A DNA stretch of 64,000 nucleotides from Labilithrix luteola (GCF_001263205.1 NZ_CP012333.1:3224001-3288000); one strand, 5' to 3'; positions 8,385 through 17,872 are shown, counted from the stretch's first letter. Numbers and translations: made by a program. The notes: generated from the sequence alone by a model not told the origin.

Positions 8385-9557
8385 CTATTTCGCGGAGTCG
8401 TACGGGATGCGCTGACGAAGGTTGCACCCCTCGAAGCGCAAGATGCCCGCTTCGTCGACGCTCGGGAACTTGCCTGGGCTCCCTTCGGGATCCTCCCAGG
8501 CGATTGCGGCGACCGGTCGATGGGCGCGTACATCCCAGAAAGCCGTGGTGGTACGCGTGCCGTTATCACTCGAAGAACAATCGACGAGTTTGTCTGTCGG
8601 ACAACCTGTCGAGCACATCACCACCGAGCTATCGAGACGGAGGACCCCGCCTGTCACATCGGCCTGAACTTCGGGGAACGTCTCGGGGCACTTGAAGCCG
8701 CCGTCCCAACGTTGGACGGCGTTGCGCACGGCATGGATGTGGCCATGTTCGTCTTCGACCAAGACATCGAGGTCCAAGGAACCAGAGGCGGAGACGACGA
8801 GCACACGGCCGTCCTTGAGCGATCGACAGGTGGACGAATCCGGTGGGCAGCGCGGCTCGCGCGCGTTCGGTGGAGGGGTCGATGAGCCAGACCGCAGTGC
8901 GCGCAATGCGTCACTCCACGATGCGTATTCGGTGATGGCCGGCAGCTCGGGGAACGAGAGCGGACACGTGTCCATCGCCCCAGCGAGCTTGGCCAAGACC
9001 GCCGGCGTCGCATGAAGGCGTTTCGAGCGCGCGTATGCGGTCCGAGCGGCGGCCGCGTCTCCTTGCTTCTCGTCGAGAAGGCCGACATTGAAGTAGAGCT
9101 GCGCGACGAGCTTCGGCGGACCGCCGAGCGCGATCGCGCTCAGAAAGTCGGTGCGCGCGCCGGCATTGTCACCACCGCGCAGTTTGGCAAAGCCACGCTC
9201 CCCAAGGATCTGGGGATCGGCCGCGAGCACATCGAGCGCTCGCGTGAAGGCGTCTACGGCCGCTTTCGTGTCGCCTTTCTGCGTCGCCGAGCGCCCCATC
9301 GCGATGGCGCGTGCACGAGCCGCGAGCGCTTCGGCCGATGGCGTAGGCGCAGATGCCGGAGGCGCCGCGTCAGGTGACGAAGCATCCACCGCAGACGGGC
9401 GCAGCGAAGGCGCCTCTGGCGCGAGTGCCACCTTGTCAGACGGATCGACACGCGGCGGCGAGGGCTTTCGGCACGCGATCGCATTGCTCACGAGGAGCAA
9501 AGCGAACAGCGCGATCGTGCGATTGCGAGCTGAGCGGAGCACCGCTTCGATGCTCAC
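8385..9557 (-). CDS. TPR-containing lipoprotein
   Basis: The 390-residue protein starts with MSIEAVLRSARNRTIALFAL and a hydrophobic run ending in AIAC, a plausible lipobox. An Asp/Ala/Pro linker follows. Residues about 80-190 are helical tetratricopeptide repeats (GDTKAAVDAFTRALDVLAADP is typical). The C-terminal half has scattered cysteines and segments such as GRVLVVSASGSLDLDVLVED, suggesting a beta domain that I do not recognise. It is likely anchored in the envelope. The gap to the tRNA hairpin shows no other gene. Confidence 0.75.
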   Translation of the reverse strand: MSIEAVLRSARNRTIALFALLLVSNAIACRKPSPPRVDPSDKVALAPEAPSLRPSAVDASSPDAAPPASAPTPSAEALAARARAIAMGRSATQKGDTKAAVDAFTRALDVLAADPQILGERGFAKLRGGDNAGARTDFLSAIALGGPPKLVAQLYFNVGLLDEKQGDAAAARTAYARSKRLHATPAVLAKLAGAMDTCPLSFPELPAITEYASWSDALRALRSGSSTPPPNAREPRCPPDSSTCRSLKDGRVLVVSASGSLDLDVLVEDEHGHIHAVRNAVQRWDGGFKCPETFPEVQADVTGGVLRLDSSVVMCSTGCPTDKLVDCSSSDNGTRTTTAFWDVRAHRPVAAIAWEDPEGSPGKFPSVDEAGILRFEGCNLRQRIPYDSAK

Positions 9558-9620
9558 ACGAGCTCAGACGAAGCGCCGGAGTTTCGATTTCGCATCACGA
9601 CGCTTCGTGCACTCGGTTGT

Positions 9621-10424
9621 TCAAAATCTGACCGTTGCGGCAAACGCGATTTGACCGCCTTCCCGGGTCGGAACCGTAGTGATGCCTCCGACATAAAGGC
9701 AGTCCTTCGTGATCTTGACGTTGAGCGATTGCGGGAAAGTGGTGAAGGTTGCATTCGAGAATGCGACCGCCAACTGGTCACCATCCTTGCAAAGGATGGT
9801 CCCATCGTCGTTGACGTTGCATAGCTTGTCATTCGCGAGGCGGCCTTCGGCGAGCGCTTCAGATAGCGAATCTCCGAAGAGCATCACCACCTTGCCCGGG
9901 TAGAGGACTTCAAGGGTGGCAAACCCTTTTGCGATGTCGAAGACGCCGTCGTTCTCTCTATCCGTGACCAAGATCTTGGACGTGATCTCTTTCCAGGGAG
10001 AGAAGCCCGAGGGGCTCGACCCCGGCTTGTACTCGCGTGCGGAGCCGGTGATTTGATACTGGCCGATCTCGCGACGGTCTTTCCCGCTGGGAATCAACTT
10101 GACGATGTCGTCGAACGAGAGCGCCGGACCGGGACAGGCCGTGTCGGGCAAGTACTTGTAAGTCGGATCGCTCGGCGTGCCGTCGTTGGAACAAATCCCC
10201 TTCACATCGTCCGCCGTGGGGGTGCCGTTGAAGAAGAAATCCTCCTTGCCGTTCACGGGAGCATTGCAGTGGACAGTATTGAACACGGTCTCCGCGCTGC
10301 TGCTCCTTTCTGCTTCGCTGCCGTCGTCTGCTGCGGAGCAGCCCATGGACAGCGGAGCCGCGAGGGCCAAGAGGGATAACGAGATCCTGGTGATCGTGCG
10401 AAGGTTTGTTGCCGAGCCGTTCAT
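9621..10424 (-). CDS. Lipoprotein of unknown function, related to its neighbour
   Basis: This 267-residue protein uses ATG 10424, with AAAGGA 9 nt upstream. The signal peptide ends at LSMGC. No known domain is recognised. It resembles the next upstream gene: CPGPALSFDDIVKLIP here aligns with CPPAPLTDADIAKIFP there, and both end with a short Cys-containing beta segment (LCNVNDDGTILCKDG here). The two therefore appear to be diverged tandem copies, about 115 nt apart on the same strand. An envelope location is inferred. Confidence 0.75.
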   Translation of the reverse strand: MNGSATNLRTITRISLSLLALAAPLSMGCSAADDGSEAERSSSAETVFNTVHCNAPVNGKEDFFFNGTPTADDVKGICSNDGTPSDPTYKYLPDTACPGPALSFDDIVKLIPSGKDRREIGQYQITGSAREYKPGSSPSGFSPWKEITSKILVTDRENDGVFDIAKGFATLEVLYPGKVVMLFGDSLSEALAEGRLANDKLCNVNDDGTILCKDGDQLAVAFSNATFTTFPQSLNVKITKDCLYVGGITTVPTREGGQIAFAATVRF

Positions 10425-10539
10425 GATGCTTTTTCCTTTGTCGTGAACTGGAATGCGAGCCGAGCCCACGGAGTGGCCGCTCACTTCCGGCTCCTCACTG
10501 GAAGCGATGGTAGATGACGAAGCGGCCCTTCTGATTGGG

Positions 10540-11340
10540 CTACGCGAAGAGCTCGGTCGAGAGACGAACACACGACGGCGAGATGGTGCCGCTCCATCCG
10601 TCGTTGGTGTCGACCATCTGGTAGCCACGTCCGCCGGCGATGACAGCGGTCGCTTTAGGACAGGTGACGTTACCGGTCCCGACATCGATGGTGCAGTTCG
10701 CCACCGCATAACCTTCGCTGAATAGGAGATTCACCGATCCTCTGCCTCCCACCGACGACTGGAAGGTAATCAGGTCGTTCTCACGGTTTTTCATCAGGAG
10801 CGACATGCTGTCCTGGACGAACGACACCGCGAGCCCCGGTCGATTCTCCGTCCTCGGCTTCGTCGTGCCGGGCGGGCAGATTTTACCGAGCGTGCAAAAT
10901 TGATCCGTGATCCAGTCGTAACCTGGCATGCCCTCTATGAAGCAGCAGTCCAGAGGCGGATCGAGTTGAACGATGTTGGTGTAGTTGTGGATGAGCAGCT
11001 TTCCGCTGTGCCTCGGGACCATGCGGGCGACCTGGTGTGTCTCGAGTTCCTCCTGACGGGTCCACGTTCCGTCCCGACCTGGAAGAAACGCATGGATCCA
11101 TTCTCCGTCGGCAAGGACACCTCGCTGATCGCCTCCGCGATTGGGGAAGATCTTGGCGATATCGGCATCCGTCAAGGGCGCGGGCGGGCAGCTCGCGGGA
11201 TCGCTCTCGTCCACCGCAGTCGGAACGTCGCTGAGCCCGCTCGAGTTCGCGTCGGCGGTGTCGGTGCTGGTGCTGCACGCGATCGAGGCAAGGCTCGCTA
11301 GCGCGCCTGCCACAACGAACGATGCAGTTCGAACGGTCAT
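10540..11340 (-). CDS. Lipoprotein of unknown function, tandem paralogue of the downstream gene
   Basis: This 266-residue protein uses ATG 11340, with CGGAGA about 6 nt upstream. The signal peptide ends at a lipobox-like SIAC, followed by a Thr/Asp/Ser linker. The Cys pair in LDCCFIEG and the segment CTIDVGTGNVTCP suggest disulfides outside the cytoplasm. The CPPAPLTDADIAKIFP block aligns with the downstream neighbour. No enzymatic motif is visible. It probably shares a transcript with the gene ending at 9621. Confidence 0.75.
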   Translation of the reverse strand: MTVRTASFVVAGALASLASIACSTSTDTADANSSGLSDVPTAVDESDPASCPPAPLTDADIAKIFPNRGGDQRGVLADGEWIHAFLPGRDGTWTRQEELETHQVARMVPRHSGKLLIHNYTNIVQLDPPLDCCFIEGMPGYDWITDQFCTLGKICPPGTTKPRTENRPGLAVSFVQDSMSLLMKNRENDLITFQSSVGGRGSVNLLFSEGYAVANCTIDVGTGNVTCPKATAVIAGGRGYQMVDTNDGWSGTISPSCVRLSTELFA

Positions 11341-11877
11341 GATCTTCTCCGTGGCGCCGGCGGAAGTCCCGGACGATTGGGACTTTGCAAGACCATGGCC
11401 ACCGTGGACCGGTCCGTTGTTGAATGCGTCAACACGCGCAACAACTGGCAACTATTGAAAGAAGGCCAGGACTGAAGCCCGAGCCGAATTCCGCCTGCGG
11501 GATCGTCGACCCCTCACGTACGTGGTCGAGCCGCTGTGCTCACGAAGAGCACACATCGATCGACGATACCCAACACAGCTGCGGCCTCGCCGACCGAGCC
11601 GGATTCGAGCTGTTCGACGCGCCGGGAGTGGAGTTCTACATGAAAGACGCGCTCACCGACGCGAGCGCGTTCGTCGCAGGCCCCGGCGCTGCCATGAACG
11701 GCTCGGGGTTCTGTTCGACTTGTACTCGTCCGCGCGGCTGGACTCGTGCAGATCGAAGCGAGTCCCTCCGCGGTCACCGCAGCCCTCGCTTAGAAGAGGA
11801 GACGAGAGATTCGTTTCGCACTCGTCGTGACGTCCACCCCTCTCGGCAGTGGGGTTGAAGTCACGACGGGCTCGCGG
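11341..11877. other. Intergenic stretch with possible gene debris
   Basis: No intact gene is convincing here. On the plus strand, roughly 11553-11720 has strong third-position GC bias and reads SIDDTQHSCGLADRAGFELF and onward, like an interior protein fragment without a start. On the minus strand, around 11717-11790, a short reading GGTRFDLHESSRADEY resembles GGIRLDRYES and DEYT read near 8190-8280. These look like remnants. Confidence 0.3.
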
Positions 11878-12393
11878 TTATCGGCAGCGAAAGACCTCGG
11901 CCCACATCCGGCGCTTCTTCACTTTGCGCGACGAAGAGAGCTCCGTGGTCTCTTCCCCGTTCGTCGCCGTCGTCTTCGTCTCGATGGCTTCGACCTCATC
12001 GTTCCGGACGACGTAATGCGTGGCGCCATGGTTCGCGGCCGTCTCTGCGATCGCGTCGATCGAGCGAGCGTGCACCACGCCGATCTCCTCGCAGTCGACG
12101 CGTCCACGAGCCCTTCCGACGCGAGCTCGAAGTTCGTGCAGGAGGCCCTCGGCGACTTCGGCGCGGCCGCGGTGTCGACGAGACAAACGCTTCCCGAGCC
12201 ACATCCGTCCGACATGCACGAGAACCCGCTCGGGCACGTCGTGTGTTCGTCACACGTCGTCGAGCCATAGGCCAGCGGGCTATCGCCGCGACCGTCCATG
12301 ACTCGTCCCGCTCCCCGAACACGCGGCGAGTCCTCCTGAAAGCGCCACAGCTGCACAAGTACCGACGACCACAGACTTACGCGCAATCCACAT
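11878..12393 (-). pseudogene. Frameshifted lipoprotein gene
   Basis: ATG 12393 has GGAGG 7 nt upstream and begins a good signal peptide, MWIARKSVVVGTCAAVALSG, ending at LAAC. That frame soon hits a stop. A second frame continues with Cys-rich sequence (CDEHTTCPSGFSCMSDGCGS), then the original frame resumes with DCEEIGVVHARSIDAIAETA and GATHYVV to a stop at 11878. Two opposite frameshifts, near 12300-12310 and near 12100-12130, would restore one protein of about 170 residues. The C-terminal part recalls DUF4156-type small lipoproteins. Sequencing error is possible. Confidence 0.6.
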
Positions 12394-13018
12394 TCGAAAG
12401 CCTCCAGCAACGCGGTGCGAACTGCCGCCGGGGCTGCGTTGCATCGTCGTTCGGTGGAGATGGCGGCCCATCGCGCGGCCGCGTTTGCGAGGAGCGTACC
12501 TGCGCGAACCCGTCCACGCGCGAACCCCAGATCGCCCCGCTCTCCAACGTTGATCGGCCGTCGCCCGCAGGCCCCCGTCACGGGCGTGCGCCGCAGCGTG
12601 GTCCATGGGCTTCGAAGCGACTGTGAACAGGCAGGCATGTGTGGGCAGAGGCTGCCCGCACTTGCTCGCTCCTCCTTCCGCGCGTCCGCTTCGCCGTCGC
12701 GATGCTCTCGACCTTGCCGATCGCCCTGGCGACCTTCGGGCCGTAGGGCGAGCCGCTTCGCTTTGCTGCCGATGTTCCGAAATCGTGCTCCTAGACCGAC
12801 GCGCTCAGCCAAGTCTTCGCAGCGGCATGTACAGCTAGGATCTCGGCGCCTTGGGTGTCAGAGTACGTAGCGACGCTCTCACGCGGGTCGTCCACGAGAT
12901 TCACCCTGTCCGTTTCGGGCCTCGACGCATGGCGGATCGGCGGGGTTCACACGGGACGAGCTTGGGTCCGGTGCCCCGCATGCGAGCAGCGAAATGCATC
13001 ACACACTCGACTTCTGAC
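12394..13018. other. Divergent intergenic region upstream of module A
   Basis: This 625-nt gap separates the broken lipoprotein gene from module A. Open frames on both strands read as Arg/Ser/Ala-rich composition artefacts. It should hold the promoter of the module A operon. I could not pick out a convincing ECF-type or sigma-70 promoter by eye. Confidence 0.4.
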
Positions 13019-14065
13019 ATGGCGAGCCGACTCAGCCCTGCCCTCGTCGTAGCGACCGTTTCACTTGCAATCGTTGCCCGCGAGGCCCACGCGCAGCTGG
13101 CCGCTGAGTCACCCATGGTCGAGCTTTCCTACAGTGCTGCGGGCCGGGGATGTTTCTCGGAGAGTGAGTTCCGCAACGCCGTTCGCCAGCGCTTGGCGTT
13201 CGATCCGTTCGCGCCGGCCCGGGGTTCGAAACCGATCGCCGTGACGACGCGCATCGTTCGAAGCGGTCGGCAGCTTCGCGCGTCGATCGTCCTCACCGAG
13301 CCCGATCGTCCGAGCGAGGCAGCGCAGGAGATCGCCTCCGGTCCGGAAGGGTGCGCGACCTTGAGCGTCGCGGCCGCGCTTGCGACGAGCATGTCGATCG
13401 AACGAACGGTCGCTCGCCGAGGTGCCACCGAGCCGTCGCCCCCCGCCGCCGAGTCACCCGTGGCTGAGCCCCCCTCCGTCGAACCACCGCCGCAGGCCGA
13501 ATCGCTGCCGCAACCTCGCAGGGTCGTCCGTCCTCGCATGAACGTTCGGGGAAGGCCGCAACCAAGTTCCCGACCGATTGGCGTTCAGACGCACGCAGGC
13601 CCGATCTTCGGTCAGGGCATCTTGCCCGGCGTTGCCGCGGGAGTCTCGTTTGGTGGGTCGCTCGACCTAGGCCTCTTTCGGCCGGGCCTCGAAGCTGCCG
13701 GCTGGTTTCCTTCGACAGCGACCTCTCCACGGGGCGGCGGAGCCACGGCCTCGCTCATCTCGCTCTCCGGATTGGCGTGTGCACATCATGGGCGTCTCTT
13801 TGCTTGCGGCCTGGCCACGCTCGGCGAATTTCGCGTCGCAGGCACAGACCTCCTCGTGAGCCGCTCCTCCAGCTCGACATACCTGGCTGTAGGCGCCCGC
13901 GCTGGAATAGAGCTGCCGCTCGTCGCTCCCTTTTCGCTGGGACTTCAGGCGACAGCCGTGGTCCCGCTCGTCGAGAGGACGCTGCGCATCGTGGACGAAG
14001 TGCTCTGGCTCACGCCACCGGTCGGGGCCGAGCTCGGCATGTTCTGGCGCGTGACGATTCTGTGA
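13019..14065 (+). CDS. Module A gene 1: exported envelope protein
   Basis: The 348-residue protein has a signal peptide cut after AHA (residues 1-26 from ATG 13019; upstream in-frame starts would bury it). Residues 30-130 form a domain with a Cys pair (AGRGCFSE and GPEGCATL), followed by a Pro/Glu linker. About 150 residues of alternating hydrophobic/Gly-rich segments follow (GILPGVAAGVSFGGSLDLGL, FSLGLQATAVVPL), resembling outer-membrane beta strands. Its homologue is the gene at 42839-43951, which heads module B. It is 34 nt upstream of the sigma factor. A sensor or porin role is inferred. Confidence 0.75.
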   Translation: MASRLSPALVVATVSLAIVAREAHAQLAAESPMVELSYSAAGRGCFSESEFRNAVRQRLAFDPFAPARGSKPIAVTTRIVRSGRQLRASIVLTEPDRPSEAAQEIASGPEGCATLSVAAALATSMSIERTVARRGATEPSPPAAESPVAEPPSVEPPPQAESLPQPRRVVRPRMNVRGRPQPSSRPIGVQTHAGPIFGQGILPGVAAGVSFGGSLDLGLFRPGLEAAGWFPSTATSPRGGGATASLISLSGLACAHHGRLFACGLATLGEFRVAGTDLLVSRSSSSTYLAVGARAGIELPLVAPFSLGLQATAVVPLVERTLRIVDEVLWLTPPVGAELGMFWRVTIL

Positions 14066-14099
14066 TGGGTTCTTTGCGCAGGCGGGAATACCAGATGTC

Positions 14100-14669
14100 T
14101 TGGTTGCAGTTCCTGGAGTCCTCGCCGTAGCGAAAACCGACGCCGTGTGCCATCCGCAAACGGACTTTCGCACCGTCTTCCGGACTCACTATCGGTTCGT
14201 TCGCGCAACGTTGAGGAGACTCGGCGTTGGTCAGAGCGAGCTCGATGACGTGGCGCAAGACATCTTCGTCATCGTTTACAGAAAGCTCGATACGTTTCGC
14301 ATCGGAAGCTCGATGGAGCTTTGGCTGTTCGGCATTTGCGTGCGCGTCGCCTCGCGTCATCGACGTCTCGCTCGTCATCGCGTGCAATCGCAGGAGGAGC
14401 AGCCCATCGAGGTCATCGACGGCAGTCCGCTACCGGACGATCACGCCGAGATCGAGCAGGCCCGAAGTCTCGTCCTCTCTGCGCTCGACGCTGTCGACCC
14501 GCAACGCCGCGCTGTCTTCGTGATGCACGATCTCAATGAGTTCTCGGCGACAGAAATCGCCGAGACATTGTCGATTCCCCTCGGCACGATTTACTCGAGG
14601 ATCCGAGTCGCCCGTGAAGAGTTCCGCCAAGCCGTCAAGCGGCTGAGCGCCCATCGAGGCTCTCGATGA
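14100..14669 (+). CDS. Module A gene 2: ECF-type RNA polymerase sigma factor
   Basis: The 189-residue protein has sigma region 2 (ELDDVAQDIFVIVYRKLDTF, then ELWLFGICVRVASRHRR) and region 4 with a helix-turn-helix (LSIPLGTIYSRIRVAREEF), and no extra domains. It should direct RNA polymerase to the module and perhaps other envelope genes. TTG 14100 is the longest start and GTG 14145 is an alternative; neither has a strong ribosome site. Its stop overlaps the next start (ATGA at 14666), which implies translational coupling to its presumed membrane partner. The homologue is at 42143-42700. Confidence 0.93.
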   Translation: MVAVPGVLAVAKTDAVCHPQTDFRTVFRTHYRFVRATLRRLGVGQSELDDVAQDIFVIVYRKLDTFRIGSSMELWLFGICVRVASRHRRLARHRVQSQEEQPIEVIDGSPLPDDHAEIEQARSLVLSALDAVDPQRRAVFVMHDLNEFSATEIAETLSIPLGTIYSRIRVAREEFRQAVKRLSAHRGSR

Positions 14670-15490
14670 AGCCGAACGACCAACCAATGGATGACCTCGA
14701 GCCACTCCCATCACTCGAACCGGAGCTGCGCGAGCTCCTCGACGCTGCGCGCCGCCGCGACGCCACGGATCCGGCCGATGAAGCCGGCTGCGAAGAGCTC
14801 CTGGCGCGCGTCGAAGCCACCGCGCGCGGGACGCCACGCTCGACGAAGAACGACGTCAAAGACGCTCCCCGGCCGACGTTCTCCTGGATCCTTCATCCAG
14901 TGGGAACGCTCGCTTCCCTATGCCTACTTGCGACGTTTGCGGTCGGCACTGCAACCCGATCGGGCGCGCGCGACGAACCGCGAACCTCTCAGTCTAGCCC
15001 GCTCGAGCCCCGGTCTCCGGATCCCTCGGCCTCGCCACCGCACGAGGAGGCGCCAGAGGATCGACCGATTCCAACACATGTTGACGCTCCTCCATCGCCT
15101 GCCGAAGCGTCCGTGCAGGCAGCAGAGGTGCACCTCGCGCCTCCACGCGCGCCGGAGGGACAGATGCCCACGCCAGCAGCGAAATCGAGTTCGACACGAT
15201 CGAGCGACCCGTCGCACGACGGCCTCTCCGAAGAGATTCGTCTCATCGAGTCGGCGCGCGCCAGGATGAGGGCCATGGATCCGACGTCCGCGCTTCGTCT
15301 CGTTCGTGAGCACGAGCGCCGGTTCCCGAACGGTCAGCTCGCCCAACAGCGTGAGTGGATCCACATCCAGGCGCTCGACGAAACGGGCAACGTCACCGAA
15401 GCAAGAGAGCGAACCGAGCAGTTCCGCAAGCGTTTTCCGGGCGGCCTGCTCTTGCCGTCCGTCGAGCGAACGCTCGATGCGGCTCCCTGA
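14666..15490 (+). CDS. Module A gene 3: single-TM protein, likely sigma-factor partner
   Basis: The 274-residue protein has a cytoplasmic acidic N-terminus (ELRELLDAARRRDATDPADE), one transmembrane helix near residues 77-95 (PVGTLASLCLLATFAVG), a Pro/Ser-rich spacer and a helical TPR-like C-terminus (REWIHIQALDETGNVTEAR). Position and topology fit an anti-sigma factor that holds the ECF sigma at the membrane, though no ZAS motif is seen. The C-terminal block matches the module B counterpart (RERIAIEALAMLGRTGEAR). It overlaps the sigma gene by 4 nt. Confidence 0.75.
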   Translation: MKPNDQPMDDLEPLPSLEPELRELLDAARRRDATDPADEAGCEELLARVEATARGTPRSTKNDVKDAPRPTFSWILHPVGTLASLCLLATFAVGTATRSGARDEPRTSQSSPLEPRSPDPSASPPHEEAPEDRPIPTHVDAPPSPAEASVQAAEVHLAPPRAPEGQMPTPAAKSSSTRSSDPSHDGLSEEIRLIESARARMRAMDPTSALRLVREHERRFPNGQLAQQREWIHIQALDETGNVTEARERTEQFRKRFPGGLLLPSVERTLDAAP

Positions 15491-15497
15491 GGTCCTC

Positions 15498-16694
15498 ATG
15501 TTCCGTTACGACAAAGCGCTTCTATTCGTTTCCTCTATTGTGATCGCGGGGCTTGCGACCACCTCCGGTTGCGCCAAATCGTCGATCGATGTCGGGGCAC
15601 GCGAGCTCTCGGATGCGAGCACCCCGGTCTTCATCGAACCGGACGCGGACGCGGCTCCGCTACCGCAGGCCGATACATTGATGTGTATTTCGTACGAGTG
15701 CCCGGCTCCGTACGCGACCTGTCCCGACAAGCCCGGACTCTGCAATACGAATCTAAAAACCGATTTGAACAATTGTGGAGCGTGCGGCAAGCAATGCGTC
15801 GTTCCTGTCGTTCCTGATGGGGAAATGGCGCCGCCCGGGGAGTTCTCTTGCGTCGACGGCGAGTGTCGCCTGCGCTGCGGGGGGCAAATCGGCGACTGCA
15901 ATGGGCAGCTCGAGGACGGCTGCGAGTCATCACTGCTCGATTCGCCGAACTGCGGTTCGTGCGGCAACGTCTGCAAAGACGGAGAGATTTGCTACAAGGG
16001 CGCGTGTGGTTGTCCTCCCGGATATACGCAATGCGGAACCGCATGCACGCAGACCAATAAGGATGCCAACAACTGCGGCGCGTGCGGGAATGCGTGCGAT
16101 CTTCCGGAAGAGGACTCGAGCGCGTGGCCCTGCGGGCCAGGCGTCCTCCCACCATTTCTAGGTCCCGTCTGCGGAAATTCGTCGTGCACCCTCGGTTGCA
16201 CCAAGGGTCACTTCGATTGCAACAACGATATGTGCGGCGACGGTTGCGAGACGGACCTCGCGCGCGATCCCAAGAACTGCGGCGCGTGCGGGCACGCCTG
16301 CTTGCCCGAACAAGAGTGCGTGGCAGGGGTATGCGAGTGCGAAGATCCAGGGCTCAGTCATTGCCCCGGTGCCAACGTTTGTATCGATCTAATGAGAGAT
16401 CCGCAAAACTGCGGCACTTGCGGCAACGTTTGTCCGGGTCATGCAACAAATACTTTTGACCGGACACTCGGACATCCGATCTGCGAGCTCGGCCGATGTT
16501 CGTATTACTGTCCGCCCGGCCGAGCCGATTGCGATGGCCAAATCGAAAATGGCTGTGAGGTCAATCTCATGCTCGATCCGCGCAACTGCGGAGGCTGCGG
16601 CGTAGAATGCGATCTCGAAAAGGGCCAGCCATGCGCCGAGGGGCGCTGTCTGACGAAACCCTGCGACCTGCCGGACGCGGGAGGGGTGTTCTGA
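15498..16694 (+). CDS. Module A gene 4: Stig1-like Cys-rich lipoprotein
   Basis: The 398-residue protein starts at ATG 15498, with GAGG 6 nt upstream. The signal peptide ends at the lipobox TTSGC. Six copies of an NCGxCGxxC motif (NNCGACGKQC, PNCGSCGNVC, NNCGACGNAC, KNCGACGHAC, QNCGTCGNVC, RNCGGCGVEC) alternate with DC...GCE segments, as in stigma-specific Stig1-like repeats. All are probably disulfide-bonded. The last repeat is almost the same as in the module B paralogue (DPRNCGGCG...CDL). Its stop overlaps the next ATG (TGATG). A cell-surface or matrix role is inferred. Confidence 0.85.
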   Translation: MFRYDKALLFVSSIVIAGLATTSGCAKSSIDVGARELSDASTPVFIEPDADAAPLPQADTLMCISYECPAPYATCPDKPGLCNTNLKTDLNNCGACGKQCVVPVVPDGEMAPPGEFSCVDGECRLRCGGQIGDCNGQLEDGCESSLLDSPNCGSCGNVCKDGEICYKGACGCPPGYTQCGTACTQTNKDANNCGACGNACDLPEEDSSAWPCGPGVLPPFLGPVCGNSSCTLGCTKGHFDCNNDMCGDGCETDLARDPKNCGACGHACLPEQECVAGVCECEDPGLSHCPGANVCIDLMRDPQNCGTCGNVCPGHATNTFDRTLGHPICELGRCSYYCPPGRADCDGQIENGCEVNLMLDPRNCGGCGVECDLEKGQPCAEGRCLTKPCDLPDAGGVF

Positions 16695-17872
16695 TGGGCA
16701 GGGGCACTCACGCGAGACTCTCGCTGGTCGCGCTCCTCGCCACGACCGGTGTCGCCCGAGTGGTCGCGAGCTGCGCAGAGAGCGCGCCTCCTTCGGTCGA
16801 GGCGCTACTGCCAGACGCGGGCGAAACGGCGGATTCGGGAGCGGTCCTGCCGCCGGCCAACGCCTGCGAGGCGGGCACCTGGTGCCGGATCGGGCTCCCT
16901 TCCACGGCGGTTTCCCTCAACGGAATCTGGGGATCGGGACCGGAGGACGTGTGGGTCGCAGGCAGCCCTCACCTCACGATTCATTGGGATGGAAAGCGGT
17001 TCGTCAGGACGACGCTCGATACTCGAATGGCGCTATCCGGCATTTGGGGTAGCGGGAAAGGCGATATCTGGGCATTCAGCACGAGCCAAGCGATGTGGCA
17101 CAGCCAGGGATTCGACGGCGAAGACGCTGGATGGTCGCGTTCTCCCGAACCGCCTGTTGAGGACGGTGGTGTCGTCAATGGCCCTAAACCGACCCCCATT
17201 TTCGCGATGTGGGGAACGAGCGCGAGCGACGTGTGGGCGGTCGGAACGTCGATGGTCAGGGTCAAATCCGTCGATGAGCGGGTGGCATCGGTTCTTCACT
17301 GTGACGGATGGGGTGACGCTGGGCCGAACTGGCAAGCCTCGGATACCAGCGTTGCGGATGCGGGCAGCCCCGAGCAGATTTCGTTCAACGCGATCCATGG
17401 AAACGCCAGCTCGGGAGTATGGATCGTGGGCAATGGCGGCAAAACTCGTTACTCGGCAGGCTGGAAGGCCGACGGTACGGCATGGACGCCGGTCAACAGC
17501 CGCTCGTCGAAAAACCTCAACGCCGTATGGTGCAGCCCCGACGCCGACGTGTGGGCCGCGGGGGAGGGGGGATCGATGGTTCGCTTCACCCGCGAAGGCG
17601 GCGGCGAATACGCCGCCCTGACTGTCGACGTGCCGACGACCGGGGTGCTGCGGGCGCTCTGGGGCTTCGCACCCGATGATGTCTGGGCGGTCGGAGACGC
17701 AGGGACAATCTTGCATTGGGACGGCAAGGCGTGGACCACGGACGGTTCGAGCCAGGGCCTGACGGAGGATCTGTTCGCGATCTGGGGATCGAGCAAGGAC
17801 GATCTCTGGATCGCAGGACAGAACGTCCTCCTTCACAAGGGCAGCGCGAGCTTGCCGACGGAGATTCAATGA
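16694..17872 (+). CDS. Module A gene 5: seven-blade propeller-like lipoprotein
   Basis: The 392-residue protein begins at ATG 16694, overlapping the preceding stop. A signal peptide ends near ARVVASC. Seven blades carry variants of GIWGSGPEDVWVAG: GIWGSGKGDIWAFS, AMWGTSASDVWAVG, AIHGNASSGVWIVG, AVWCSPDADVWAAG, ALWGFAPDDVWAVG and AIWGSSKDDLWIAG. The number and spacing suggest a beta-propeller of the kind found in many myxobacterial surface lipoproteins. No active-site signature is visible. The module B counterpart (38841-40042) is broken. Its stop overlaps the RCC1 gene start (ATGA). Confidence 0.8.
   Translation: MGRGTHARLSLVALLATTGVARVVASCAESAPPSVEALLPDAGETADSGAVLPPANACEAGTWCRIGLPSTAVSLNGIWGSGPEDVWVAGSPHLTIHWDGKRFVRTTLDTRMALSGIWGSGKGDIWAFSTSQAMWHSQGFDGEDAGWSRSPEPPVEDGGVVNGPKPTPIFAMWGTSASDVWAVGTSMVRVKSVDERVASVLHCDGWGDAGPNWQASDTSVADAGSPEQISFNAIHGNASSGVWIVGNGGKTRYSAGWKADGTAWTPVNSRSSKNLNAVWCSPDADVWAAGEGGSMVRFTREGGGEYAALTVDVPTTGVLRALWGFAPDDVWAVGDAGTILHWDGKAWTTDGSSQGLTEDLFAIWGSSKDDLWIAGQNVLLHKGSASLPTEIQ

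Noticed and set aside
12415..12870. Plus-strand 151-codon frame in the gap before module A
   Set aside because: Ser/Arg/Pro-rich with no ribosome site; the minus strand is equally uninformative.
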